From positions 103,911 through 167,910 of the forward strand of contig NZ_JBFRCU010000003.1 of assembly GCF_052113205.1 (NCBI RefSeq): a stretch of DNA of 64,000 nucleotides. Direction: 5' to 3'. The position numbers and the translations under genes are program-made. The DNA comes from Inquilinus sp052113205. Lineage in GTDB: Bacteria > Pseudomonadota > Alphaproteobacteria > DSM-16000 > Inquilinaceae. The notes under the pieces are model-generated. The model did no database searches and was not told the origin of the DNA. It saw nothing but the letters and a program-made list of their open reading frames with translations. Below are positions 27,627 to 35,714 of the stretch, one piece after another. Each line of letters starts with the position of its first letter. Positions within the stretch are counted from its first letter, which is position 1.

Positions 27627-28703
27627 ATGTCCGTGACCCCAATCATGTCGGCTCCCGGGGCCCGAACGTCGCCGGCATTTTTGCATATTGCCGCCGACAA
27701 CTGGCGGCTGGCCATTGCCGTCGGCGTCGTCGTTACCGTGGCTGCCACGGCGGCACTGCCCGCGGCCATCGCCTTCTGGATCGTCGGCGGCATGGCGGCG
27801 CTGGTCGCCGCGGCGTTCGCGGTCAACGCCTATCGCCGCCGCTATTATGGCGGGCTGCTGGTGGCGCCGGCCATCGCCGTGCTGTTCACGATGAACATCT
27901 TCCCGCTGCTGTGGTCGCTGGGGCTTTCGTTCTTTGCCTATCAGTCGAACCAGCAGTCGATCCGGTTCGTCGGGCTCGGCAACTACATCAAGGTGCTGAC
28001 CAACGACATCGCTGCCGCCGACAATTGGCACGCCCTGACCAACACGGCCATGTTCGTCGTGCTCACGGTCGCGGCCCAGATGATCATCGGCTTCCTGCTG
28101 GCCATGCTCTTCGCCAAGCAGTTCCCTCTGCGGAAGTATCTGCTGATCCTTGTCTTGGCACCGATGATGCTGTCGGTGGTCGCCTCGGGCGTGTTCTTCA
28201 CCTATTACTATGACCCGACCTTCGGCATCCTCAGCTATGTGATGAACAGCATCGCCGACGGCCAGTTCATCCTGATGGACAGCAAGGCGGGCGCGGTGGG
28301 CGGCATCGTCTTCGCCGATGCCTGGATGTGGTCGCCCTTCGTCATGCTGCTGGTGCTGGCCGGGCTCGTCTCCGTGCCGAAATACCTCTACGAGGCGGCG
28401 GCCATCGACCGCGTCTCCGCCTGGCGGCGCTTCTGGACCATCACCTTCCCCTATATCCGCGGGCTGCTGATGCTGGCGCTGCTGTTCCGCACCATCGAGG
28501 CGTTCAAGCTGGCCGACCTCGTCATCCTCCTGACCAAGGGCGGCAACGACACGATGACGATCTCGTACCACCTGATCCGCATCGCCAACGAGCAGAACAA
28601 GACCAGCGAAGGGGCGGCGATTTCCTACGTCATGCTGTTCATGGTGATCGTCCTGACCAACCTCTACCTCTATCTCGCCAATCGCCGGAACGGGGAGAGC
28701 TGA
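27627..28703 (+). CDS. ABC transporter permease (MalF/UgpA-like)
   Basis: 358-aa inner-membrane protein. Two hydrophobic spans in the first 65 residues (GVVVTVAATAALPAAIAFWI and a following one) precede the usual six-helix MalF-type core, which begins YYGGLLVAPAIAVLFTMNIF. The ATPase-docking EAA loop is YEAAAIDRVSAWRRFWTITF. The N-terminal extra hairpin is a MalF-like feature. The gap to the next permease is 2 bp, so the genes are co-transcribed. It forms half of the channel. Confidence 0.9.
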   Translation: MSVTPIMSAPGARTSPAFLHIAADNWRLAIAVGVVVTVAATAALPAAIAFWIVGGMAALVAAAFAVNAYRRRYYGGLLVAPAIAVLFTMNIFPLLWSLGLSFFAYQSNQQSIRFVGLGNYIKVLTNDIAAADNWHALTNTAMFVVLTVAAQMIIGFLLAMLFAKQFPLRKYLLILVLAPMMLSVVASGVFFTYYYDPTFGILSYVMNSIADGQFILMDSKAGAVGGIVFADAWMWSPFVMLLVLAGLVSVPKYLYEAAAIDRVSAWRRFWTITFPYIRGLLMLALLFRTIEAFKLADLVILLTKGGNDTMTISYHLIRIANEQNKTSEGAAISYVMLFMVIVLTNLYLYLANRRNGES

Positions 28704-28705
28704 CC

Positions 28706-29650
28706 ATGGCCTCCGGCCCGTCCATCTGGGAGCGCATCGGGTTTCGCCGGAGCAACGGCGTCGCGGAGGCCGGCTGGGGACGCACCCTGGTCGTGGCAGG
28801 CGTCAGCCTGCTCTACTTCCTGCCGGTGCTGTTCATCATCTTCACCGCGATCAAGCCGCAGGCGCTGGCGCTGTCGGTGCCGCCCACGCTGTCGCCGACC
28901 TCGCTGTTCGGTCTCATCCCCGACCGCTTCGTCTTCACCCCGACGCTGGAGAATTTCGGCTCGGTGTTCTCGCGCGTGATGACGACCGGCGGGCAGCCGG
29001 AAGCGACCGGCTTCGACCGCTTCTTCTTCAACTCGATCGTGATCGCTTCGGTCTCGGTCCTGCTGGCCCTCGTCCTCGGCACGCTGGCGGCCTACGGCTT
29101 CTCGCGCTACCCGCTCAAGGGCAACGACACCTATCTCTTCATCATCCTGACCACGCGGATGCTGCCGGCGATCGTCGTCATCATTCCGGTGATCCTGATG
29201 TTCCGCGCCGTCGGCCTGTCCGGGTCGTATCCCGGCATCATCCTGCTCTACACCGCCTTCAACCTGGCCTTCACCATCTGGATGATGAAGAGCTTCTTCG
29301 ACGAGCTCTCGACCGATGTCGAGGACGCCGCCCGCATCGATGGCTCGTCCGAGGTCAAGGTGTTCTGGAAGATCTGCCTGCCGCAGGTCGTCGCCGGCCT
29401 GGCCGCGACCTTCGTGTTCGGCCTGATCCTGACCTGGAACGAGTTCCTGTTCGCGCTGCTCCTGACCGGCACCGACACGCGCACCGTGCCGGTGGCGATG
29501 AACCAGGCCGTCTCCTCCGGCGGCCGCGGCACCGACTGGACCCTGCTGGCCGCGATCGAGACGCTGTTCCTGATCCCGGTCTTCCTCGTCACCTTCTTCC
29601 TGCAGGACCACCTGCTGCGCGGCGTCACCTTCGGCACGGTCAGGAAATAG
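28706..29650 (+). CDS. ABC transporter permease (MalG/UgpE-like)
   Basis: 314-aa inner-membrane protein with six predicted helices. TM1 is LVVAGVSLLYFLPVLFIIFT. The EAA loop is VEDAARIDGSSEVKVFWKIC, followed by LPQVVAGLAATFVFGLILTW and NEFLFALLLTG, all typical of MalG-type subunits. ATG 28706 has GGGGAGAG 6 nt upstream; the open frame extends further upstream but would overlap the previous permease. It is the second half of the channel and is followed 2 bp later by the second ATPase. Confidence 0.92.
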   Translation: MASGPSIWERIGFRRSNGVAEAGWGRTLVVAGVSLLYFLPVLFIIFTAIKPQALALSVPPTLSPTSLFGLIPDRFVFTPTLENFGSVFSRVMTTGGQPEATGFDRFFFNSIVIASVSVLLALVLGTLAAYGFSRYPLKGNDTYLFIILTTRMLPAIVVIIPVILMFRAVGLSGSYPGIILLYTAFNLAFTIWMMKSFFDELSTDVEDAARIDGSSEVKVFWKICLPQVVAGLAATFVFGLILTWNEFLFALLLTGTDTRTVPVAMNQAVSSGGRGTDWTLLAAIETLFLIPVFLVTFFLQDHLLRGVTFGTVRK

Positions 29651-29652
29651 CG

Positions 29653-30741
29653 ATGTCGACCATCGAGATCCGCAGGATCACCAAGGCCTTCGGCCCGTTC
29701 GTCGCGGTCCGCGATGCCGACCTGTCGGTCGCGGCGGGGGAGGTCGTCTGCCTGCTCGGCCCGTCGGGCTGCGGCAAGACCACGACCCTGCGCATGATCG
29801 CGGGGCTGGAGCGCGCCACGGCGGGCGACATCGTGATCGCGGGGCAGCGCATGAACGAGCTGTCGCCGCAGAAGCGCAACATCGCCATGGTCTTCCAGTT
29901 CTATGCGCTGTACCCGGCGCTGACGGTCGGCGAGAACATCTCCATGCCGCTGCACCGCGAAGGCATCGGCAAGGCGGAGGTCGCCGCCCGGGTCGGCAAG
30001 GTGGCCGACATCCTGCATCTGCGCGATGTCCTGGACCGGATGCCGGGGCAGGTCTCGGAAGGGGAGAAGCAGCGCGTCGCCGTCGCCCGCGCCATCGTGC
30101 GCGATCCCAACTGCTTCCTGTTCGACGAGCCGCTGTCGCGGCTGGATGTGGAGCTGCGCCACACCATGCGCGGCCAGATCAAGGCGGTGCTGTCGAACCT
30201 GTCCAAGGCCACGGTCATCGTCACCCACGACCAGCTCGAAGCCCTGACCATGGCGGATCGCATCGCGATCATGCGCGACGGCATGATCGAGCAGGTGGGC
30301 AGCCCGCACGAGGTCTTCGCCAAGCCGGCCAATGTCTTCGTCGCCAGCTTCATCGGCACGCCGCAGATGAATCTGATCGAGGCGGAGCTGAAGGGCTATG
30401 GCGGCGGCAAGGCGACGGTCACCTTCGACCAGCAGGACGTCGATCTTCCCGCCAACCCCGCCGTCGCGGCCCTGGGGCCGGGACGGGTCACGGTCGGCGT
30501 GCGCCCGCGCGCCTTCACCGTCGTGCCCCAGGACACCGCCGGCACGATCGATGCCGTGACCGAGCTGATCGAGCCGATGGGCGCCGAGACGCTCATCCAT
30601 GCGCGGACCAAGGCCGGCGGCGACATCCGGGTGGTCGTCCCGCGCGACAGGAAGGTCAGGATCGGCGAACCGCTCCACCTGATTCCGGATCCCATGCAGA
30701 CCCACATCTTCGCCGCGGACGGCAAGGCGGTGCGGGCATGA
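29653..30741 (+). CDS. ABC importer ATPase, second of two (UgpC/MalK class, degenerate signature motif)
   Basis: 362-aa cytosolic CUT1-class ATPase with C-terminal TOBE-type domain. Walker A GPSGCGKTT (36-44), Q-loop VFQFYALYP, Walker B CFLFDEPLSRLD and H-loop VIVTHDQLEAL (His192) are intact. The ABC signature, normally LSGGQ, is VSEGE (134-138, codons from 30052). It thus complements the first ATPase of the operon, which has a good signature but no H-loop histidine. A heterodimer with one competent and one degenerate site is the natural reading. It overlaps the next gene by ATGA. Confidence 0.9.
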   Translation: MSTIEIRRITKAFGPFVAVRDADLSVAAGEVVCLLGPSGCGKTTTLRMIAGLERATAGDIVIAGQRMNELSPQKRNIAMVFQFYALYPALTVGENISMPLHREGIGKAEVAARVGKVADILHLRDVLDRMPGQVSEGEKQRVAVARAIVRDPNCFLFDEPLSRLDVELRHTMRGQIKAVLSNLSKATVIVTHDQLEALTMADRIAIMRDGMIEQVGSPHEVFAKPANVFVASFIGTPQMNLIEAELKGYGGGKATVTFDQQDVDLPANPAVAALGPGRVTVGVRPRAFTVVPQDTAGTIDAVTELIEPMGAETLIHARTKAGGDIRVVVPRDRKVRIGEPLHLIPDPMQTHIFAADGKAVRA

Positions 30742-31238
30742 GCCGGCATGACCAGGGCCATGGCGGGCTGTCGTCCGCAAGCGCGCGCAGGCTGGAATAC
30801 GCGATCATCGGGATCGGCGTCGTGGCGCTGCTGCTGATCTTCCAGCCCTTCAACATTGTGCTGTTCACGGCCGGGGGCGTCATCGTCATCGTGGCGGCGC
30901 TGGCGAACAACCTGCTGCCGATGGCGCAGCCCGGCGTGCCGAAGCGGTCGGTGGTGAAGGCGGCGATGATCGTCGCCATGATCTTCTGTCTCACCTTGCT
31001 GGTCGCGATCGCCGCCGCGCATCTCTACGGCCAGTTCTTCCTCAAGCCGCCGGATCCCAGCACCGTCACCGGCAAGGCCCAGCTGAACGCCACGCCCTGG
31101 TACATGCATGGCTTCACCTGGACGGTCGCGGCCATCGCCGGCGTCCTGGCCTGCGCCCTGGTTCTGCAGGGCCGCCGCAGGGGCGGAAGCGAGGAAGGAT
31201 CCGGCGAGCACCATCCTTCAACATCTCCGGGAGAGTGA
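30738..31238 (+). CDS. Small inner-membrane protein of ABC importer operon
   Basis: 166-aa hydrophobic protein with four likely helices: two back to back at about 20-58 (YAIIGIGVVALLLIFQPF and IVLFTAGGVIVIVAALA), one near 75-96 and one near 125-145. The tail is short, hydrophilic and rich in Arg, Gly and Ser. No catalytic motif is visible. Its ATG overlaps the ATPase stop (ATGA), so it is translationally coupled and probably an accessory subunit of the transporter, comparable in position to the small membrane protein of rhizobial glycerol importer operons. Function is unknown. Confidence 0.75.
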   Translation: MSRHDQGHGGLSSASARRLEYAIIGIGVVALLLIFQPFNIVLFTAGGVIVIVAALANNLLPMAQPGVPKRSVVKAAMIVAMIFCLTLLVAIAAAHLYGQFFLKPPDPSTVTGKAQLNATPWYMHGFTWTVAAIAGVLACALVLQGRRRGGSEEGSGEHHPSTSPGE

Positions 31239-31241
31239 AAA

Positions 31242-32003
31242 ATGAGCCTTAATCAAGCCGCCCTCATCCAGCGGATGCAGCAGCTGATGTCCACCTCGCC
31301 GGTCCCGTCGATCTCCACCGAGCTGCTGGCGACGGCGGATGGCGAGCTGAACCGGGAGCTCAACAGCTTCCTGTTCGACCCGCCCTCCGATCCGACCCTG
31401 CTCAAGGGCAAGCGGATCGCGATCTGCTGCACCAACGGGGTGGAGGAGGTGGAGATCCTGGGCGCCCATCGCTGGCTGACCGAGCATGGCGCCACGGTCC
31501 ACATCGTCTCGCCGCGCATCGGCGAATTCGATCCGACGCTGGGCCTGCGCTTCCCGCCGCAATGCGCCACCCACGTCCTTGCCATCCGCCTGATGGAGAA
31601 CGCCGGCTGGCTGAAGATCGACCGCTACTCCGACGAGGCGAAGGCCGCGGATTACGATTCGGTCCTGCTGCCCGGCGGCTGTTGGAACCCCGACGCGCTG
31701 CGCATGGACAAGCCCACCCTGGCCTTCGTGCGCGCCATGTATGAGGCCGGCAAGCCGACGACCGCGATCTGCCATGGCCAATGGGTGATGATCAGCGCCA
31801 AAATCCTCAAGGGCAAGCGCGCCACCGCGGTGTGGAACATCCAGATCGACCTCGAAAATGCCGGCGCCGTCGTGCTCGACGAGCCCTGCGTGATCGACGG
31901 CAACCTGATCACCGCGCGCTTTCCCTACGACCTGCCGCGGCTGGTCCAGGCGATGGTGCAGCAGCTGCTGGCCACGGCGGGACAGGCGTCGGCGGCGCAG
32001 TGA
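31242..32003 (+). CDS. DJ-1/PfpI-family protein (type 1 glutamine amidotransferase-like)
   Basis: 253-aa cytosolic protein. A 55-residue helical N-terminal extension precedes the PfpI fold (KGKRIAICCTNGVEEVEILG). The nucleophile elbow is TTAICHGQWVMIS with the expected cysteine, and the acidic partner is likely in the N-terminal VEEVE. Members act as proteases, glyoxalases or chaperones. Four bases separate it from the small membrane protein gene, and the sugar epimerase follows, so it belongs to the importer operon. A role in repairing or protecting against reactive carbonyls formed from the sugar is inferred. Confidence 0.82.
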   Translation: MSLNQAALIQRMQQLMSTSPVPSISTELLATADGELNRELNSFLFDPPSDPTLLKGKRIAICCTNGVEEVEILGAHRWLTEHGATVHIVSPRIGEFDPTLGLRFPPQCATHVLAIRLMENAGWLKIDRYSDEAKAADYDSVLLPGGCWNPDALRMDKPTLAFVRAMYEAGKPTTAICHGQWVMISAKILKGKRATAVWNIQIDLENAGAVVLDEPCVIDGNLITARFPYDLPRLVQAMVQQLLATAGQASAAQ

Positions 32004-32064
32004 GAGCGGATCTCGCCTGAAGGGACCGGGCCGGCGATCCACGCCGGCCAAGGGAGGAGGGGGC

Positions 32065-32931
32065 ATGAAGTACGGGTTCAACCTGCTGCTCTGGACAGGA
32101 CATGTCACCGACGAGCACGCACCCCTCCTGAAGGCGATCCGGGAGACGGGATATGACAGCATCGAGGTCCCGGTCTTCGAAGGCACGCCCGACGACTACG
32201 CCAGGCTCGGGGAGCAGCTTGCGGCGCTGGGCTTCGACGTCACGACGGTGAGCGTGCTGGGGGCGGGCCACAATTGTCTTTCGGACGACCGGGCCGAGCG
32301 GGACGCCGCGCTGGACCGGACGAAGTGGGTGATCGACTGCACCAAGGCGCTCGGCGGGTCGATGGTCGCCGGCCCGATGCACTCCCAGCTCGGGCATTTC
32401 ACCGGCCATGGCCCCACGGCCGAGGAGCGCCGGCGCGGCATAGAATTCAACCGCCGCGCCGGCGACCACGCCCAGCGACACGGGGTGCGCTTCGCCCTCG
32501 AGGCGCTGAACCGCTTCGAATGCTACTTCCTCAACACGATGGAGCAGCTGGCCGAGTATCTGGACGAGGTCGACCATCCTGCCGTGAAGGGGATGTACGA
32601 CACCTTCCACGCCAATATCGAGGAGAAGGACCCGGTCGCCGCCATCGGCGCGATCTGGCGCCACATGATCCATGTCCATATCTCGGAAAACGACCGCGGC
32701 ACGCCGGGCAAAGGTCATGTGCCGTGGGGGGCCACCTACAAGGCGCTGCGGCAAGCGGGATATGACGGCAGGCTGACGATCGAGGCTTTCGGCCGCGGCG
32801 TTCCGGCGCTCGCCGCCGCCACCCGCGTGTGGCGCGACTTCTTCCCCAATGAGGAAGAGGTCTACCGATCCGGCTTCACGCACATGGCGCAGGGCTGGGC
32901 CGATGCGGGGGCCGATCGATCCCGGCGATAG
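32065..32931 (+). CDS. TIM-barrel sugar isomerase/epimerase (D-tagatose/psicose 3-epimerase-like)
   Basis: 288-aa cytosolic metal-dependent barrel. It starts MKYGFNLLLWTGHV. The metal and active-site residues expected of ketose 3-epimerases are visible: FALEALNRFECYFLNT (Glu), VKGMYDTFHANIEEKD (Asp, His), HVHISENDRGTPGKGHV (His, Glu) and LTIEAFG (final Glu). GGGAGG precedes the ATG. It is the last gene of the importer operon and fits isomerisation of the imported rare sugar. Its stop lies 6 bp before the left copy of the long direct repeat. Confidence 0.87.
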   Translation: MKYGFNLLLWTGHVTDEHAPLLKAIRETGYDSIEVPVFEGTPDDYARLGEQLAALGFDVTTVSVLGAGHNCLSDDRAERDAALDRTKWVIDCTKALGGSMVAGPMHSQLGHFTGHGPTAEERRRGIEFNRRAGDHAQRHGVRFALEALNRFECYFLNTMEQLAEYLDEVDHPAVKGMYDTFHANIEEKDPVAAIGAIWRHMIHVHISENDRGTPGKGHVPWGATYKALRQAGYDGRLTIEAFGRGVPALAAATRVWRDFFPNEEEVYRSGFTHMAQGWADAGADRSRR

Positions 32932-33471
32932 GCCTCCCCCCCGCAGGCGCATGACGATGTCCTGATCATGGTTGCCGAAGCCCCGGCCGGTCGGCTTTTC
33001 CTCCAAACGCCCCGTCCTGAAACACCCGGCGCAGCCGGCCTTGCAAGGGCGTCGAGTTGTAATGCCGGATCCTGGTCGTCGAAACTCGCGCGCAGCCGAT
33101 CTCCGCCGTCGTCCACCAGTCTTTGTCCGAAAACTCGTCCGGCAAACTATCTGTCCGGAAAGCCATCACCAATGTAGGTTGGCGGACAGGACGCAGGCCG
33201 GCCGTCAAACGGCCGTTGAGTGGACGGGCGCAAGCGTCCCAGGTTTGCGACACTGGCGATCGTAGCGCCGACAGCTCACTTCGGACCGCTTTGGGCTAAA
33301 GCGGACTCTCCAGTCGCGGCGCCAGCCAGGCAACGCGCGATAGTAGCGATCGTCGCGCATTGGAACGAATGTCGCGTGGCGGACCAGTGTCCTTTGGGGG
33401 CCTGGGCGGCTCGCTTCCCTCCACCCACACCGGATCGGGCAAAGCCGAATGGCCGAGCACGACCAATTTTA
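32932..33471. other. Gene-free left end of the repeat-bounded segment
   Basis: About 540 bp without a supported gene. It holds the left long direct repeat (32938-32989) and a 7-bp stem-loop, CCGCTTT with AAAGCGG, at 33286-33304. A minus-strand open frame from about 33166 (MAFRTDSLPDEFSDKDWWTT) runs into the repeat. Its DKDWWTTAEI stretch faintly recalls the N-terminal DNA-binding domain of Mu-type transposases, but the match is too weak to call. Confidence 0.35.
32938..32989. repeat. Long direct repeat, left copy
   Basis: 52 bp matching 40716-40773. The last 37 bases (ACGATGTCCTGATCATGGTT onward) are identical. Upstream there is one G/A difference, and the right copy carries one extra GGCGCA unit. 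The right copy is the 3' end of the ArsR-type regulator gene; this left copy is a detached duplicate of it lying just after the epimerase stop. Confidence 0.85.
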
Positions 33472-33487
33472 GATGTCGTTCGACATC
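33472..33487. promoter_or_regulatory. TetR operator, upstream copy
   Basis: GATGTCGTTCGACATC: perfect 7-bp inverted arms (GATGTCG/CGACATC) around TT, 51 bp before the TetR ATG. A near-identical element lies after the TetR gene at 34296. Expected to mediate autorepression. Confidence 0.7.
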
Positions 33488-33538
33488 AATCGGGTGCTAA
33501 GTTCAAACGGAGTTGCTTGACCACTGAATCGGGCGGAG

Positions 33539-34111
33539 ATGAGGAAGTCGAGGCAAGAAGCGGCCGAGACCCGGAGGCGCATTGTCGATGCCGCCTCGAA
33601 AGAGTTTCGCCGCAACGGGATCAGCGCGACGGGCCTTTCAGATCTCATGGCCGCTGCCGGGCTCACGCATGGCGGGTTCTATCGGCATTTCAACTCGAAG
33701 GATGACCTCGTTGCCGAAGTCTGCGCGTCCGCGGCGGAGATGCTGATCGCTTCAATTGGCAAGGAGCAGGCGGACCATCCGGACCAGAGCCCATTCGAGG
33801 CCACCGTGGAGGGCTATCTTTCGGCCGGTCATCGGGACAATCCTGCAGAGGGATGCCCCTTTGCGGCGCTTGGGAGTGAGCTCACGCGGGGCGACGATCT
33901 GGTCCGGGGGAAAGCGACTGAAGGTTTCCAGGAGGTGGTCGGGGTCGTCGCCAGGCAGTTCACCGAGGTGAAAGCCGATGTTGCAAGGGGCCGAGCCCTG
34001 AGCGCCCTGGCCACCATGATCGGAGCGCTGACGATGTCGCGCATGGTCAACGATCCCGACCTCTCCGCCGAGATCCTGCGGCAGGCGAAGAGACATCTCC
34101 TGCGGGGATGA
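33539..34111 (+). CDS. TetR/AcrR-family transcriptional repressor
   Basis: 190-aa dimeric repressor. The N-terminal helix-turn-helix (about 12-58) reads TRRRIVDAASKEFRRNGISA, then MAAAGLTHGGFYRHFNSKDD, typical of TetR. The helical C-terminal domain (PAEGCPFAALGSEL) resembles the group that controls oxidoreductase and GST genes in response to electrophiles. The 16-bp inverted repeat GATGTCnnnnGACATC is found both upstream (33472) and downstream (34296), so autoregulation plus control of the next transcript is likely. Codon use and GC appear slightly less extreme than in the flanking sugar loci. Confidence 0.9.
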   Translation: MRKSRQEAAETRRRIVDAASKEFRRNGISATGLSDLMAAAGLTHGGFYRHFNSKDDLVAEVCASAAEMLIASIGKEQADHPDQSPFEATVEGYLSAGHRDNPAEGCPFAALGSELTRGDDLVRGKATEGFQEVVGVVARQFTEVKADVARGRALSALATMIGALTMSRMVNDPDLSAEILRQAKRHLLRG

Positions 34112-34399
34112 AGACGCTCTCCGCTTAGCCGCGCAAACCGAACCGCAGCCCCGGAAACAATCGCGCCGGCGACGCTGATACCGCGGCGCACCAGGGATTT
34201 CGCCTACGGCTCTCGACCGCCTTCGCGGTCCGGATTCTCCTCGGCACGAGAGCTCTTGACGAGTTGTATGATGTTCATCATCTATACGTGACTTAGATGT
34301 CAATCGACATCTTATCTTGATGCCGCTTCGCCGGTTGCGGATTCGACGAACGGCAGACCTCACCGCCACCAGTGCCTTCGAGGATCAGCGGGCGAGCAG
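34112..34399. other. Spacer after TetR with operator but no gene
   Basis: 288 bp. It carries the second TetR-type inverted repeat (34296-34311) and a palindrome ATGATG-TT-CATCAT at 34268-34281. No gene begins right after these sites. The first downstream frame is a fragment of an efflux pump, which suggests that part of the originally regulated operon has been lost. Confidence 0.45.
34296..34311. promoter_or_regulatory. TetR operator, downstream copy
   Basis: GATGTCAATCGACATC matches the element at 33472 in both half-sites (GATGTC/GACATC). It precedes the GST-containing gene run, which is therefore a probable target of this TetR. Confidence 0.65.
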
Positions 34400-34867
34400 A
34401 TGAACGAGATCAGCAGGTTGCCCGAGGTGGAGGAGCCGCCACCATCTTCGGCGGTCGAACGCCGGAGGCGTGGGTCCTGGATTGCCGGCTTGGTGGCGAC
34501 TGCGTTGGCCGCGGCGGGATGGTTCGGGCTGGCGGCCATGAACGCGATCCTGATCGTCGAGTTCGTGCGCCAGGGGGAGGAGGAGGCGGCCACCGCGGCC
34601 GAGGCGGCAGTGCGCGCGCCCCGCACCCGGCTGCGCCCGATCCTGATGACGTCCTTCGCCTTCATCTTGTGTGTCGCGCCGCTGGTGGTCGCCACCGGCG
34701 CGGGGTTGGAAATGCGCCAGTCGCTGGGAACGGCCGTGTTCGCCGGCATGCTCGGCGTCAACTTGTTCGGCCTGCTGTTCACGCCCGTCTTCTACACCGC
34801 AGTCCGCAAGATCGGCGGCCGGCGTCGAGACCCCGCCGGAGCGGTCCACGCCACCGCGGCTCCCTGA
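34400..34867 (+). pseudogene. RND efflux pump fragment (C-terminal membrane domain)
   Basis: 155-codon open frame. From about residue 40 it reads GWFGLAAMNAILIVEFVRQG, then RTRLRPILMTSFAFILCVAP and MRQSLGTAVFAGMLGVNLFG, ending LLFTPVFYTAVRKIGG. This is the end of an AcrB/MexB-type pump (consensus GLAAKNAILIVEFA and RPILMTSLAFILGVLPL), about 1/7 of the normal length. The first 35 residues are not RND-like. The rest of the pump gene and its membrane-fusion partner are absent. It differs from the MdtB/C-type fragment at 3606, so the two are separate losses. Confidence 0.75.
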
Positions 34868-34923
34868 CGTGTCAGGGCTCCGATCCGCGACTGCATCCAT
34901 CCTTCGATAGACAAGGGAATATC

Positions 34924-35610
34924 ATGAGGATCTTCGATCGCCCCGGCTTTCCCAATCCGGCCCGCATCCGCATCGTGCTGGCCGAGAAAGGGCTCGACCC
35001 CCTGATCGAGTTCGTGCCGGTCGACCTGATCGGCGCAGAGCACAAGCAGACCGCCTTCCTGGAAAAGAACCCCTCCGGCGTCGTCCCGGTCCTGCAGCTC
35101 GATGACGGCACCTACATCGCCGAAGCCACCGCCATCACCGAATATCTCGACAATCTCGACGGCGATCCGAAGCTCACCGGCAGGACGCCGAGGGAAAAGG
35201 CTGTCATTCACATGATGCAGAGGCGTGCTGAAGCCGATCTGCTCGACGCGGTCGGCAACTATTTCCATCACGCCACGCCGGGCCTCGGCGCCGAGCTGCA
35301 GGCGTTCAAGAGCCCCGAATGGGCCGGCCGTCAGGAGTGGGGTCATCGCCAACGCGACAAGGCGCTGGCCGGTATGACGTATTTCGACACCGTGTTGCAG
35401 AACCACCCGTTCGTGGCGGGCGACGCCTTTTCCATGGCCGACATCACGGTGTTCGCGGGCCTGATGTTCGCCGATGCCGCCGGCATTGTCATTCCGGAGG
35501 ACCATTTCGCGCTGAGAGCCTGGCGCGCGAAGGTCGCCGAACTGCCGAGCGTCAAGAACCGCAGCGGCCAGATGTTCGTGGCCGACGATCTGCGCCGGCT
35601 TGGCTGCTGA
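34924..35610 (+). CDS. Glutathione S-transferase
   Basis: 228-aa cytosolic GST. The thioredoxin-fold N-domain (1-80) begins MRIFDRPGFPNPARIRIVLA and has the cis-proline segment NPSGVVPVLQLDDG and the glutathione-contact IAEATAITEYLD. The helical C-domain includes AGDAFSMADITVFAGLMFAD, with the family N-cap. It conjugates or reduces electrophiles with glutathione. It sits in the TetR-controlled accessory segment with several NAD(P) oxidoreductases, consistent with detoxification. Confidence 0.92.
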   Translation: MRIFDRPGFPNPARIRIVLAEKGLDPLIEFVPVDLIGAEHKQTAFLEKNPSGVVPVLQLDDGTYIAEATAITEYLDNLDGDPKLTGRTPREKAVIHMMQRRAEADLLDAVGNYFHHATPGLGAELQAFKSPEWAGRQEWGHRQRDKALAGMTYFDTVLQNHPFVAGDAFSMADITVFAGLMFADAAGIVIPEDHFALRAWRAKVAELPSVKNRSGQMFVADDLRRLGC

Positions 35611-35714
35611 TCCCAATGCGAGCCGTGCAGCCGAAAGCCGGCCGGACAGGCTCGTCGCTTCTGCCACTCAACAACCCGTCGCCGCAAGCGGCCGCTTTTC
35701 CCGCGGAGTTCACC

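Noticed and set aside
33000..33253. Possible Mu-type transposase remnant (DKDWWTTAEI)
   Set aside because: Only about ten residues resemble the domain, there is no downstream catalytic region, and the frame ends in the direct repeat. Not enough to call a mobile element.
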